Below the pieces are notes generated by a model. That model saw only the letters and a program-made list of their open reading frames with translations, had not been told where the DNA came from and did no database searches. A DNA stretch of 64,000 nucleotides, taken from positions 892,549 to 956,548 of the forward strand of contig PDUO01000022.1 in the NCBI GenBank assembly GCA_003008705.1, given 5' to 3'. The translations under genes and the position numbers were made by a program. Shown piece after piece: positions 45,894-58,370 of this stretch. How positions within the stretch are numbered: position 1 is the first letter of the stretch; each line of letters starts with the position of its first letter. Source of the DNA: Pezicula radicicola (taxonomy: Eukaryota > Ascomycota > Leotiomycetes > Helotiales > Dermateaceae).

Positions 45894-48800
45894 AAAAGAT
45901 GAAAAAACACAAAGCAGAAATTGAGAGTGCAATTCTATGTGTGATTTGCAATTCAATTGCTAAAGCTTTTACTGAGCTAAATATTTGTTGACTTATCGCC
46001 AAATTTCCTACTTGCTCAATCGATAAGAATATGGTCTAGATACAATTGGATTCGACAAAGCCAGCTCTTCGTGGAATTACTCTTGAAGAAGAGACGACAA
46101 CTAAAATCAAACTCTTGAATGCACTAAAAGCTACTCACTTATAGAATTTCTTGTTACAGTCATCCATAGTCTGCTACTTTCAGTTTCTGTAAATTGACAA
46201 GAGCTTATTAAATGGCAATAGCACCTTTTAGTCTCTCAAACACAAAGTGGGAAACTAAGTGTCAAGGATGCAACTTAGCATCAACGATGCGGTGCACATT
46301 GGCTCATGAGCCATCGACCATAATCACCACCAAAAGCTGCTAAACGCAGTCGTTTCCTGCGTTATGAAGCTCTTCTATGTTGGCAGATTTGAATTTATTT
46401 CCCGTTACGCACTCTCTGTGGAATTTGTTCAGAACCAGCAACGTGTAGCCCATAGAGTAACTTCTTGGACCTCAGTAATCGCGTCAGTACTTCTTTATTG
46501 AATGATATCGAGTCAGTAAGTATGAGATTCATTCAACAAATAAACAAGTCAAAATTTGAAGATAAATTACTTTTTAGATAAAGATAGGAGGAGGCTGACC
46601 AAGTAAATACTCTACCAGTCGCTCTTCCTTTCTATTCTGCAATTGAATTAGTCAGTAGTAGTAAGCTCGTAAAATATAGATAAGTCGTTAAGATAATGTT
46701 ACCCATAAATCACGTGCTATTGCATGGGGTATATCTTCATATTAGGTTTATATTCGATTATTTCTGATTTGTAAGATCTGAATCAATTCGCCCTGTTCTG
46801 TAACTAAGGCCACGCAAACGGCTGGCGAAGATTCTCACCTCCTCGTGGTGCCAGCTGGAAACCTACCTAGAGTAGGGCGAAGAAGAGTTAGGGGAAGCAA
46901 AGGGGAGGAGGATAAGGTGGATCCTACAATAAGCTTTTTATGACTAATCCCTATGTCGACTACAGTTAGGAGTATACGCCTATAAACGGACCTAAATACC
47001 TCTAACAATAGATACCTATAAGCTATTCTCGGCTAGTAGATTTAAGACGATAATAAAATAGCAAGGGAGGGAGTTATAGCTAGTAATTATAAGTAGGACT
47101 TAGACTACCTTATGCTTTATTAGAGGACTAATACGCCCTATTTTATACTTTAAGTACCTATACCCCCCTTTAGGGTATAGCCTTAGAGAGTTTTTTCTAG
47201 TTTTTTCCTTACAGGATAGTAGTTATTCGGGCTGTAGACAACAGACCGTGGTCCCAAAGGTACATCGATAAGCTATTGCAAATACAAGATAAAAACGAAA
47301 ATTAAGTAAGCTATAGAATCACAAAACCAACCGAATGCTAGATCAACACGTCTTTACGCAAAGCCGGCGCCCTCACCATAGCTATACAGACTAAGCGAGC
47401 AGCCCTTTTTGCCGAGACATTAGGGTTCCCGCCCTTTTTGGACACAACGGGAAAGCGTCCATATTCAAAGTCTTTGTATTGCATTATTCTATAGGTATAG
47501 CATCAGGCTTTTTGATCTCGAAATCGGTATTGCTTTTATAAACCCTTTGGGATATTCGTACCCAGAAATAAATTCGCAAGCCACTTGATATTACTCGCGC
47601 TTATAAGCTGTAATTATTTTAAAATTAATTTTTCCTAGATGACAAACTCCGGAATACGATGCTGAAGATGCTTAAAATGCTCTTTGCATTTTCTATGTTT
47701 CTTCCATACGTATTCTAGGGCTTTTTGACATTGCCGCTATTAGTCTAGCATTCAAACTTATGTTGACTAAAATATCCAGGGATGTTTGATCTAATTGACC
47801 ACTCGAACGATTTAAGAAGTGTAATAGATGACTGTAATGTTGATAGCACAGGTGTGGAAATTAAGAGATAGGTTTTCACAGCTCAATTATTACAGTGCGA
47901 TATTTACCCGTAGTTACAGCAGATGACCCGAACCGAACTATGTGCGATAGCCACACTAGTCAAAGAGAAACCCGCATTGCTCTAATTGCATTCAGCTATC
48001 GATTTTAATCACGGACGAATTATTTTTAATGTATCTCTAGTGATAAAACCATCTTGCCAGTCTTTTGGCTTTGGATATTCAAAATTATGTCTTGCTTCAC
48101 GAACCAATTCGAGAGATCTGTCCGCTCTGTAAAGCAATTTTTAGTTTTCCTCTTCGCAAGACGAGTCTTGGAATAATCAATAATAGCAAAACTCCTACAA
48201 GTCAAAGTTCCTATAAAAATATTTCGGTGTTGATGACTCCAAGGAATTGGCTGTATCAACTTTTGTTTTGACCTCCCCTGAGAATAGAGACAGATGCTGT
48301 TTTGGCAAAATGGCCATACTAAGTATGAACGCTCGACCACGAAGGTATGTAAGACTTTACGAGTATTATTGTGCCATTGCCTTAGCTTCGAGGAGAACGT
48401 GCAATTTGGACAATGATACTGATCACGTGGCTGAAACAAAAGTAAGCACATTGAAACCAAACGACACATCACACCAACGGCCTCCACGTCACGGCTACGT
48501 CTTTTTAAGCAACGTCAAGACAAGCTCGCCACAGCCGAGACAATTTAGTCAGTCTTGGGTTTGGATCTTCATTCTGTAACTTGGATCATCCCAAGTTTTA
48601 ATTGCCATCAGCCCCTTATGACATGGACAGGGTGCACATCAGATGAATGATTTCCACCTATTTCCACATCTCACCACTGTCCCAAACTAGCAAGCAAGGT
48701 GGCAGAATAGTCAAGAATAGTCAGCAGCACCTGGTTTGCGCGTTTCCGCTTGCGAACCATCATGCACTTTTACCCGATGTGCTTCACAGCGTCCTGCCAT

Positions 48801-50185
48801 GTGCCATTCTGCGACAATGTTACGATGATCATTTGAACCTCCTGTTCGGGAGTCAAGATTCAATAATGGTTTGGGAGGGGCGGGAATGCTGACTGTTCTC
48901 AGACGAGGGCTTTCGTGTTTGTGAGCTTTGAAGACTTTTGAGTTTATTTCCTATGAAGTCTGTGTGAACTTTGGTAACGGAGAGGGCGGAGATATAGCCT
49001 CAATAATCATAAGAAAAGTACTATTGCATCCACGTGGTAGAGAAGTCGAGTGCTTTCGTACTAGCCACAACTTGCCCCTGTTCCTGGTTACACTAGGCAC
49101 GCTAATGTTCACGATGGCAGCGATGGCTCCTCCGCCACGGAAGACAAATCTCAAGTTCCACGGCGACTCCACCATGTAAATCATGTTTATCCATGTTGTA
49201 TCATTGGATCCGGCTGTTGCCACAGTGGCGGTGCGTAGTCTATAGAAAAGTCGGCTGCAGCACGAATGCTCCAAGAGGATTAAGCGGTGTCTAGGCAGTC
49301 CAGGCTCTTGCGTTCCGGAGCGGCCTCTGGGTGGATTATTGTTGTTTAGCGGGGTATAATTCCCTGTTTTTGCGTATTACAGTATTTTAGCATGCAGATT
49401 GCAGATTGCAGATTGCCCAAAGCCAAAGACAATAGTGCTTGCCGCCCAGATATTGGAGCGCTGAGACCAGGCCGTGACCAATAGCTCTAACATCTATATA
49501 CGTACAGAAGAACTTCGAGCTTCGACTTCTTTTTCTTTCTTTCTTGCTTCCTTCCTTCTTATTCTTCGTCCGTTTTTCATCTTTTATTATTATTATTCCT
49601 TCGTTCTCAGCATCTATACATTTATCGGTATTGTTCTATTGTTATGCCCGCCCTCGCTGCAACCGTGCAGCACTGCAATTAGGTGATACTTCATGCATTT
49701 TCGATCATTCACACAGCCTCGCGCCTGCAGTATCTTTGAAACATCAACGCTTTGAAGGCCACCACTATTAATCCTGCTTTCCATCCTCGTCTCTCCTCCG
49801 ACATCCCAGCTGACAAGGGGAGTTTCCCCATTTTATTCCCGCAGGGTTGGAGCAGGGTTGGCCTTTACACGCTACAACCTTGATCTCCGTACCGGCTATC
49901 GTGGGCCACTCCACTCGTCTCATCGCATCGAACACATCGACTTGAATTCTTGCTTTCTCAATTCTGCATCTTGCAGCCTGCTATCCCAACACACCACCAC
50001 CTCCTCCTCCTCTCCAACCTCCTCTCTTCTCTCCTCTTCCTTCCCCTCCTCCTCCTCCTCCTCCTTCTCCTCTGTGGCCATTGTACGAAAGGTACAAGGT
50101 CTACTCTACACCGTACGACATCAACGGTGGAGGATGGAGAGCACATAACACAAGCGACCGCTTTTTTCCTACCTTTTCTTTCGTC
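45059..50185. other. 5.1-kb gene-poor stretch
   Basis: No supported gene. It holds the promoter of the small membrane protein, a (GAAA)n microsatellite (listed separately), a RIP-like AT-rich block at about 46900-47250, a threefold GCAGATT repeat at 49394-49416, and CT-rich leader-like tracts at 49520-49580 and 49980-50076 before the next gene. The open frames here lie mostly in low-complexity sequence. Confidence 0.5.
45831..45896. repeat. (GAAA)n microsatellite
   Basis: About 16 uninterrupted copies of a tetranucleotide, flanked by a TTTTAAAAG step on the left and AAAAGATG on the right. Copy number is likely variable between strains. Confidence 0.95.
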
Positions 50186-53100
50186 ATGGGGAACAATCAG
50201 TCGACAACGCGGGAGCTTGCAGAGCCTCGAGAAGTAAAAGAAGCACAAGAACCAAGAGAACCTCGCAAGCTAGCCAAGGCTCCAAAAACTACCAACAAAC
50301 TCACTAAACCGAAGACCAATTCGTCGTCGGCAAATCTGCTCAATTCAAGCGTACCGTCCACGCCTAGTCGTCGAAACTCGCAGACACAAGCGCCTTCTCC
50401 TCCTCCCTTGCCTTCCACAACTCTACCCGCCAACAAGCGATTCAGTGCATACTCACCAGTTGAGGCGGTGGTTAGAACAGAGGAGACCCGCAAAGATGAG
50501 GCGCCCAAGCCAAAGAAGCGGACGAGTATCTTCCGATCGAGGAGTTCACAAAAGAGTGCCAAGCGATTGGAAGTAAATGCAGACACTGAAGCTGGGAGTC
50601 TGGGGCCAAGCCCTGTTGTCGATCGGTGGTCGAGGAGCAGTTCGATGACGTTCGAGCTGCCTGCGGACGAGCCATCCTTTTCCAGACCAGTAGATTCGTT
50701 AGTTCATCCCATTTTGTCTTGGAATTGATTTCGACTAATATCTATGACAGGAGACCACCTGCACCGAACCTACGACGCTCATTTATACGACGCCAGTCCT
50801 ATTCCCACCAACCACGCCTCTCCCTCGTTGTCGAGCAGCAGACTCCGGCGCAATCCCCCCAACCACAGGATGAAACCTCGAAGCGATTCTCGAAGCTCTG
50901 GGGAGGAAGCAGTAAGAGTACTGATTCGGCCCCGGCGTCCCCTATACCGGAGCGAGCGGAGGCAGAGCCCATGTTGTATGCTCCCATACGTCGCAGGTCA
51001 CTACTACAGCCTGGAATTGCGACAAGGCATAGCTATGTAGAGCCCAGCTCGAGACAGACTCTTCCCTCTCAGCTCCAAGCACCATCGACTACGGACGAAC
51101 TCAAGCGGTACTTTTATCATCCAAGAAAGCCGCCGCCCAGGCCACTTTCTAATCTTGCAAGTCCTTCTCCGAGATATGCAGAAGAGAACCATGGACCACG
51201 AGCACTCACACCGAGTGACTTAGATTATGGCTATATTGGTGCTTTTAAACTTGGGTCATTGAGAATTACCAACGGAGCTGTTAGTCCTGCACCTAGTGAT
51301 AAAAGATCATTCACCATGGGCAACGACGATGAGTATACAGTGAACGGTGAACAGCATAAATCATCTTTTGACAGCCACCGCTCTCGTCACACTCACAGAC
51401 GAAGTAACACACTCACAGCTCCAAGTGAGATCATCAAACCACCGTGGATGGTGACTCGTGCTGAATCCCCCCTCCGACAAGAACCAGAAACATATACTGA
51501 ACCAGAACACCTCACAGTCAAAACAGCTGTAGATGATACCACACATACACTCGTTGGCCGTTCCCTTTCGTTATTTAATTTCAAAAATACCACTGAATCG
51601 CCAACAAAAGCTCTTGAACTGGCACAAGAATACATGCAAGACCTTGCACAAAGCCCCTTTTCATTTGAACAGTCGCCACCTCTCAGCCCAACTTTACACA
51701 CTACGAGCAAACATAATGAAATCGAAGATGATTTGTTTGCAGCAGAACCGGAAATCCTCACTCCAGAAGAAGGTTCTTATACAATTCCTAGCTCCAGTGC
51801 CGACTCTGGATATCATGCAGGCGACGATCCCGCCAAACCACAACATAAAATTAAAAGGGATTTCGAACCTAAAGCTCTTGCCAAAGCAGACAGTGGCTAC
51901 AGTTCTAACGTCTCCCTCCGATCGTTCAAAAGCAACGCTCCTGCAGTGCCAGACGAAGAAGCACCACCGACTCCGCCCAAGGAATCCAGCCCCAAATTGC
52001 AGGAGTCTTTTGCGAATGAACCTTCGGGACTCGCAATGAGAGCGAGGTATTCATTACCAGTTTCGTCGAGAGAATCGCAGTTTCCAGCAATGCCAGTGCG
52101 ACAAGCTCCCCCAATTCCTCAGGCACACGAGCTGGATTATGGCTCTGCAAAAGTTGTTCTAGCTCCATCACTTCCAAAGAAATCTACCGAACGGAGGTGG
52201 GCTGCAGCCGAAGCCAGAGCTCAAGCGATTGCCCACCAAAAACAGAGCAGTCTTCCAGCACCCATACCAAACAAGCCCACGGACAGCCCCTTGGAGTCTG
52301 TTGAGTCGAATTCGAGCTCAAGACGAGGAGAACAACGTCCGCAATCTCTCCAGCCCATCTATTCAATTCAAGCAAATCGATCCAGTGGGGCACTCGAAAT
52401 GCCTCCTGTCTCGTCTGATGCTGCGCAAAAGCTCGAGGAGAGGGTCAATGGCTTTTCTATGGCTACTGTTCCAAATACGATGCGCAATTCGCCATCCAAA
52501 GAGACTCTTACGACAATCATGTCTGTTGGCTCTGCCGAATCCCAGGAGGAGCGCAAGCCGGTCATGGACAGAATGCATAGCCCTCTTCGAACTGTTTACA
52601 ATCATTTCGCTGAAGCTGGATTTGCACCAAGACCAGATGTTAATCGAAGGTTCACTATTCAAGCTCCACCTCTAGCTACCACCGCTCCCCAGCGCGTTGC
52701 GAAGACTCGACAGTCGTTACCGATGACCCCGAGGGAGGAAATCTATGCACAAGAGAACACTGATTTCGAGAACCATATTACCTCTTTCCAAAATATCGCC
52801 GGTAGCCTGGGGGCAAGCCCATATGGATTGGGGTCTAATGCGATGAGATCAATAGCGGAAACGCAAAGAGCGGTACCCATTTCAAACGCCAGAACCATGA
52901 CCTTGCAGTTAGAGGCAGATGCAAGAGAGCGATTTGCACGAAGCAGGACATCGAGCCAAGACAGCCGCCGCGGTTTGCATAGCCAAAGATCCTACGATTC
53001 CATAGCCAATCGAAACCCTTTTGCGTGTTCCAACGCAAGCTCACGATGTCAGTCGAGGGAACCATCTAGAGAGCGCTCGAGGTCGGGAGACAGCTTGTCA

Positions 53101-54174
53101 AGGAGATCTATGCCAGTGGTTGCAGATCATCCGCCTATGCCGCAGGCACCCAGCACGGAGGATATGCGAAAGTACTCTGTTTTGTGGCGGAAGTCAAAGA
53201 ACCCACCAGTCACCATGCAAACACAACGAGCCCCATCGACTTTGTCGTCCAAATCCTGGGGCAAAGGACTTGCGGGATTCGGTAGCTTGGGACAAAGTAA
53301 GAATGATTCAACGTTAGCAACCACGAAGGTAGTGGCACAACCGAGTCGGTCACCAAGCCGAGCACCGCCCACACCCCCTTCCAACCAGCTTCCCGTTGAT
53401 CCACTTCGGTGCAATCCAGCGACAGCGGCAGAGGTTACGAAAGAAGCGACTTCAGAAGATCCATGGGCAGCACAACGTAGCTACTGGGCCGCACAACGGA
53501 AATCCATCGAAAACGCCCGTCCCAATGAACCATCTCGCAAGTCAATAGATACCCGTAAACGAAGCTCCTCTGAGCAAATTCACCCCAATATTCAATCCCG
53601 TAAATCGTTGGACCTTCCACCTTCGACTACAAAGACAAGCATGGAGTTTAGGGTGCAACCGTTGATAGGGCAGCCTTCCAATTCAATACCCAAACTAAGC
53701 CACCACATGAGCTTTGAGAACACGCAAAATTCGTGGAGATGCAATACTGGGTACGATTATGGTGGACAACTTGCCCTGGATTTAGAAAGAACGGCGTACG
53801 ACCACACTTATGGTAGTACTCCAGATCCTACATCACGTCATCCCAACAAAGAGAATCAGTACTACGAGGCGGCTTCTAGCCGGAATGATGAGTTTGACCC
53901 CTACTCGTACCGACAGCAGAGAGTTACCAAGACTCCACAACCACAGCCCTTTCATAGTATCTCAACATCAGACATGCTGGTTCTTGATCGATATGCTGGC
54001 GGCCTCGGATATGGCTATGAGCGAGGTAGTGAGGGAGGCCGGTATGGTCTAGTTGGAAGCGCTGGAATGAGGGTAACCGGTGAGAGGGGTAGTCGGAAGA
54101 GTATGGCTACCAGTATGGATTATGGGCTTGACTTTTCGGATGTACCTGTGTTTTTGACGGAGGTTCGCTCTTAA
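50186..54174 (+). CDS. Large disordered protein with N-myristoylation motif (1311 aa)
   Basis: Two exons, 50186-50697 and 50751-54174, with a 53-nt intron (GTTAGT...GACAG) and in-frame join. I start at MGNNQSTTRE rather than upstream because Gly2 with Ser/Thr at position 6 fits the N-myristoyltransferase consensus, placing the protein at membranes. The rest is low in hydrophobic residues and rich in Ser, Pro, Arg and Gln, with many SP/TP and RxxS sites (SPSRAPPTPPSNQ, RRSMPVVADHPPMPQAPS), so it is probably a heavily phosphorylated scaffold. Short ordered patches include DPWAAQRSYWAAQRKS and the C-terminal GLDFSDVPVFLTEVRS. I do not recognise a named family; fungal relatives are uncharacterised to my knowledge. 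Upstream leader is strongly CT-rich. Confidence 0.85.
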
Positions 54175-55246
54175 GATGAGAACCTACTAGGAGAGACGTG
54201 GAGTGAGAGGACGTGAGGACAGAAATGGGGAGGAGAGATTGGATTGACTGGGAGGATTTATGATACCATGCTGGCGTTGGATTTGAATTTTGGAACTGGT
54301 TCGGTTGATGGGGCAGGATATATACGATACCCGGTGGCTACACTTTGCTACTTCACACAACGCAACACGCGAAGCGAGCAGGTTCTTGACGTTTTACAAG
54401 TTCTTATTCACAACAGATCACGCAGCAATTGGAAATGGATGGAATCGAACTTAGGCAGAGTACTGTATATAGTTGGAGAGTTAATAAGTAGACTTATCCC
54501 AAATTCCTTTAATTGCTCTTACAGTGATGACCGGGAAGCGTCCCTATTTATTATCTGTCTTGTTATAACTTCAATAACAGCAAAGTTTAATTTTCAATTT
54601 TCATTGGACAAGTGTCTCCAATATCTACAGATATCTACGTTCATTCAAACAGGCAAGACTTTTCTCTAATACAACACGTTGTAATTAATGCCACAAAGTT
54701 TTATAAATCGCACAGCCGTTACTAGCAGTAGTTTTCGGCTGAATTTGTAGCTATTCATTAGCCAATTAGTATTTCAACCTGATTAGAGCTTGTAAAGCTA
54801 TTCGTCGCAAGACCTCTAGTATATTAACTAGGGTTTATAGTAAACTTGTATAGTATTAATAATAAGTTGAAGTCTTATAGCTATTTAGGAGTAGTATGTT
54901 AGTAGGTAAAGTAGTTGTTATATAGCTGTTCTCTTAATTTAATAGAGGTATAAGAAGCTTACGCTATAGTGTTTTAGTAATGACAAATAGTTCTCTTTGG
55001 ATATGGTGTTGTATAAGTTCTATTCCTTCTTACCTGACGATTTGACGATAGTGCTTGAGATAAAAGATTCGAGGCTTTTGGTAATTACTTCGGCTCTGCG
55101 GCTGTATTGAATAAATGGGTGGCAGGGAATATATATTCTATTAAAGTAACTCGCTTGATGTAGGTATTTGCTTCAAAGCTTGTGTATTTACTTATACTCC
55201 CAAAGTTAATCGAGTTTGGGTATGTAGTTATAGTCTTGATTTCCTC
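54175..55246. other. 3' flank and AT-rich accessory DNA
   Basis: The first 500 bases are 3' flank of the disordered-protein gene. From about 54690 the sequence is AT-rich and RIP-like. At 55144-55182 the sequence AAGTAACTCGCTTGATG, a short gap, then GGTATTTGCTTCAAAGCTTG matches the end of the dispersed 18-bp repeat element seen at 28.5 and 32.1 kb. Confidence 0.5.
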
Positions 55247-56380
55247 TCAGAAGATTGTTACACGTCTCGATTGAGCTCCATCCAACCACTCACTTCGATA
55301 ACAAGTGAAACTGCCTACTCTCTTAAAGCAACCCCCAACATTTATTCCACTAGATTGATCCGGAACCAGCATCAGGCCTTCCTGTGGCCACAAGAAAAGA
55401 CAAGTCAACGATAGAGTATTCTCTGCCATATCCTCTGTATCAAAATGGCCAAAAGCGCCCACGGCCTGGGAATCCGATCTATCTGTTACTTCTTCTCCCA
55501 CGAGCAAATGTCGATTACCTGGGCCTTTTAACCCATTAAGATTGGGTTTTCCTCCGAGAAATTACTCACACTCTTGGACACCACAACCGCATTTCTTGCC
55601 GGTGCACTTATCTTTATAAACCCTCCAGAAACCTGGCCCATGGGATCATACGACGGCCCAACAAGGGTAGTCTGGATATCCAAAATCTCTGCAGGGCAAA
55701 GGTTCAACCTTTTTGCTTCGGCCCAACGCTTTTTGCGGCGCGGGTTGGTGTCGTACCGGATCAGCCCTTGCAATGCCGCCCATGGCCAAGATGGCGCGCA
55801 GTATACGGCGCAGGGCTTCAGATAGCTCCTTATTTTCTCTTGAGATATATGCATATTGGTGGTATTGCCGCATTTCCAGAGTAGACCCTTCAGGAGATCG
55901 GCCTCCCAAATGCCTGCGTAGTAATGTCCACCAAGGCTCATGTGGACCCGATGCGCAACTCCTGAGATTGCAGGTAGGATGTCCAACTCGTTGGTTATGG
56001 AACGACCGCTGAAGCTGATCATTAGCATTTGGTACCAACTATCAATGACTTTATCGCGCTCTAGGTCGTTCTGCACGGATACAGGAAAGATTCGAGTGCT
56101 TATTGGCCCCGTACCTGTGATGCCTCGTCTGCTTTCTACCTGAATTCCGGCCTTGCAAGTGTAGAATATTTCACTCTTTCCGTATAGAAGGACTCTCTGA
56201 GACAGTATTGCCTCCTTAAAGTCCATGCCCGGTCACTGAGGGGATAGATAGCATACTTGGGAGGTCTGAGATTTTTCTCAAGTGGCCAAGCAGAGATTGT
56301 ACTCGCATGGGCGAATGAAGCAGCCTTGGCTCCTCTCAGCCGCTCCAGCTACAGCAGAGGTCACATCCGCCTGTTGCCGA
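55247..56380 (-). pseudogene. HET-domain gene remnant (C-terminal two thirds, frameshifted)
   Basis: The 3' part is well preserved: exon 56226-55572, then an intron with a GTGTGA donor, then exon 55518-55247; the join gives VVVSK-SNRHLLVGEE in frame and ends KRVGSFTCYRSEWLDGAQS. The body holds HET C-terminal landmarks: KSEIFYTC, WYQMLMISFSGRSITNELDILPAISGVA, GHYYAGIWEADLLKGLLW, APSWPWAALQG. Upstream the reading frame is broken twice: AERSQGCFIRPCEYNL and PLSDRAWTL lie in different frames from each other and from EAILSQRVLLYGK. The second break, near 56216, looks like loss of one base in a Gln codon. The first third of a normal HET protein, including the HET start, is absent. HET genes act in non-self recognition after hyphal fusion. 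Confidence 0.75.
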
Positions 56381-57452
56381 ACTCCTTAAAGCATCAATTG
56401 ACTGATGATGCAAAAATCCACCTGATCCAGCAATGGAGGATACCGTGAAGGTGCGGTACAAGCTACATCGCCATTATTGAGAAGTCTGATTACATAGCGA
56501 GGAGTCGGAAACGATCCCAAGATCGCGCTCTAATGAGTACCATAGTTCTCTATACCGGGCGGGAGGCTTACTTTCAAAGGGAAATGTGAGCTAGAGTAAT
56601 GAGGCTGAGGCTGAACCATGCACAGTTTGAAGTTAGGCTTCTTTCCATCAAGCCTCCTTTGCCACGTTCATTAGTGTCTCAGCACACTCTGCCGTGTAAC
56701 CTTGGAGCCCAGGTAGTAGCATATCAAAACGCAAAGCCTTTCAAGTTTTCTCGAGATTTCCTTGGTTGATGTTTGTTCGTTCTGGTCCGTGTACTTTAGT
56801 CAACTATTTTATCGTTTCTAGCGATTAATCAGTATGGGAAATTCAAATCTGATCTCTCTTATTCCGCCACGGTAATTTGGTTTTTAAGCGCTACTGTTAC
56901 ACTTATTTCCAGAGAAGTAGAGCTCCTTTATCGCTACACTAGAAATCATACGGTGACCTCTGTTGGTATGGCTTCTTCATTCATATTTAAAGCACAAAAA
57001 CCATACAGGGCGAGTAACTGAAGACACCTGATTTAGGGAATGCTTTTATATCCGCTTAGGAATAGGGGTAGCGAGAGGGTATGGGGCGACGCCCGTAAGA
57101 CATTTCAATTATGATTGCGTACTAAATCTTTTCACTCTGTAATTATAGCCTCTTCATGTATTCCATTCATTGACCTCATCTTGGATGGTGTCATCTATTG
57201 CGCTTACATTGATTATATGGTAGGCTCTGCTGTACAAACTCTAGCACAGGTCTGCTCACCCTATCAAGTCTTACTAGGGTGGTCAACTGTAGGTAGTGCT
57301 ACTCTCACTAGCCAGGGGTCCCGAATCTGTCGTCACTCTACGTCCACTGTATATTCAAGTTTTCTATCTGCAAAAGCTCATCCGTATATGTTCGTTCGTC
57401 CTAATCTCATTATCTTCCGAGGTATATGAATCATTTGCAAACGGCACTCGCA
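56381..57452. other. Intergenic region between two pseudogenes
   Basis: No gene supported. It may contain undetectable remnants of the missing HET start. Short open frames have no recognisable motifs. Confidence 0.4.
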
Positions 57453-58370
57453 ATGGCAACGTCAGCGCAACAGCATCAATAAGGTCATCACCAAATACTA
57501 CGAATTACTCACAAAGCTCCCGCTTATTTATCCAACCGATATCATGTACAGTACCCACCACTAGATGGCTGGCCAAACATCACTAAGGATACATTTACAT
57601 TTCTGGGCAAGATAGATGAAGTGATAGAATTGTTCAGATGCTTGCCATACATCAAGACCTCGAAGATGCCGCCCGAGGGACAGGGGGAATATTATACGAG
57701 TTATCCGATGGCACCTACCAAGGAACATTTACTCTCACGTTTTGTTCCAGCGATTGCACGTAATGAGAGAATCCATCCTTTGGTCGTTCCATTGACGTAT
57801 CCTGAGGATCATGTATCTGGGACATTTTTACTGTTAGATATTACAGATGGTAAGATCCAAAGTTTCCGACTTCCGGATGGCTGGCGCGGTAATTAATTTA
57901 CGACTAATATATTGTTTTCAGGTACAGCGACTGATTGAGATCATCATCGATTTGAGAGTATTCGAGACTGTGGACTTAATGACACACGGAACTAGAGAAA
58001 TGATTGTGGACGTACCTTACGGCTGACTGACTTCCTTGATGGATGGAAGGTAAACCTCGAAGAACTGGAATGGGTTGCTTTCTGGCGGAGGAGCTCACCA
58101 CGCGTTTTAGTGGTATATGCCTCCGAAATCCCCTGAACTCGGAGAGGAGCCCTCCGTGGAAACTCGGGAATGCATGGTACGTGTCCCACCAGACCTCCTT
58201 ATGGCGAAGAGCTGATTTCTCTTCTTATCAGGAAATTCGAAAGATCGTCCGAGATCATGGTTGGCCTGGTGACTTTAGACGGAGGAATACAAGAAAGCGC
58301 TGCTTGGGTGGGAGAAAAGTCTTCGATAGAATTGAGCAGTTAGGACATTACGAATCATGCCGATGACTTA
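57453..58370 (+). pseudogene. Broken member of an uncharacterised fungal family (related to the left-edge gene)
   Basis: Starting at an ATG at 57453 the frame meets a TAA (57480-57482) that would be CAA with one C-to-T change, the RIP signature, then runs openly through YPPLDGWPNITKDTFTFLGK, ELFRCLPYIKTS and PLTYPEDHVSGTFLLLDITDG. A small intron-like stretch follows (57889-57921). Beyond it the family's C-terminal motifs appear in three different frames: LTDFLDGWKVNLEELEWV, then a stop after ASEIP, then EIRKIVRDHGWPGDFRRR and FDRIEQLG. From memory, uncharacterised ascomycete proteins show the same order (GWP-I, LLxxLPYI, LEW, HGWPDxF). Function unknown. Several independent lesions make it a pseudogene. 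Confidence 0.6.

Noticed and set aside
45726..45956. Minus-strand frame with a long FLSF repeat across the GAAA microsatellite
   Set aside because: Pure by-product of a tetranucleotide repeat.
49858..50248. Ser-rich (plus) and Arg-rich (minus) frames upstream of the myristoylated protein
   Set aside because: They are produced by a CT-rich leader tract and have no independent support.
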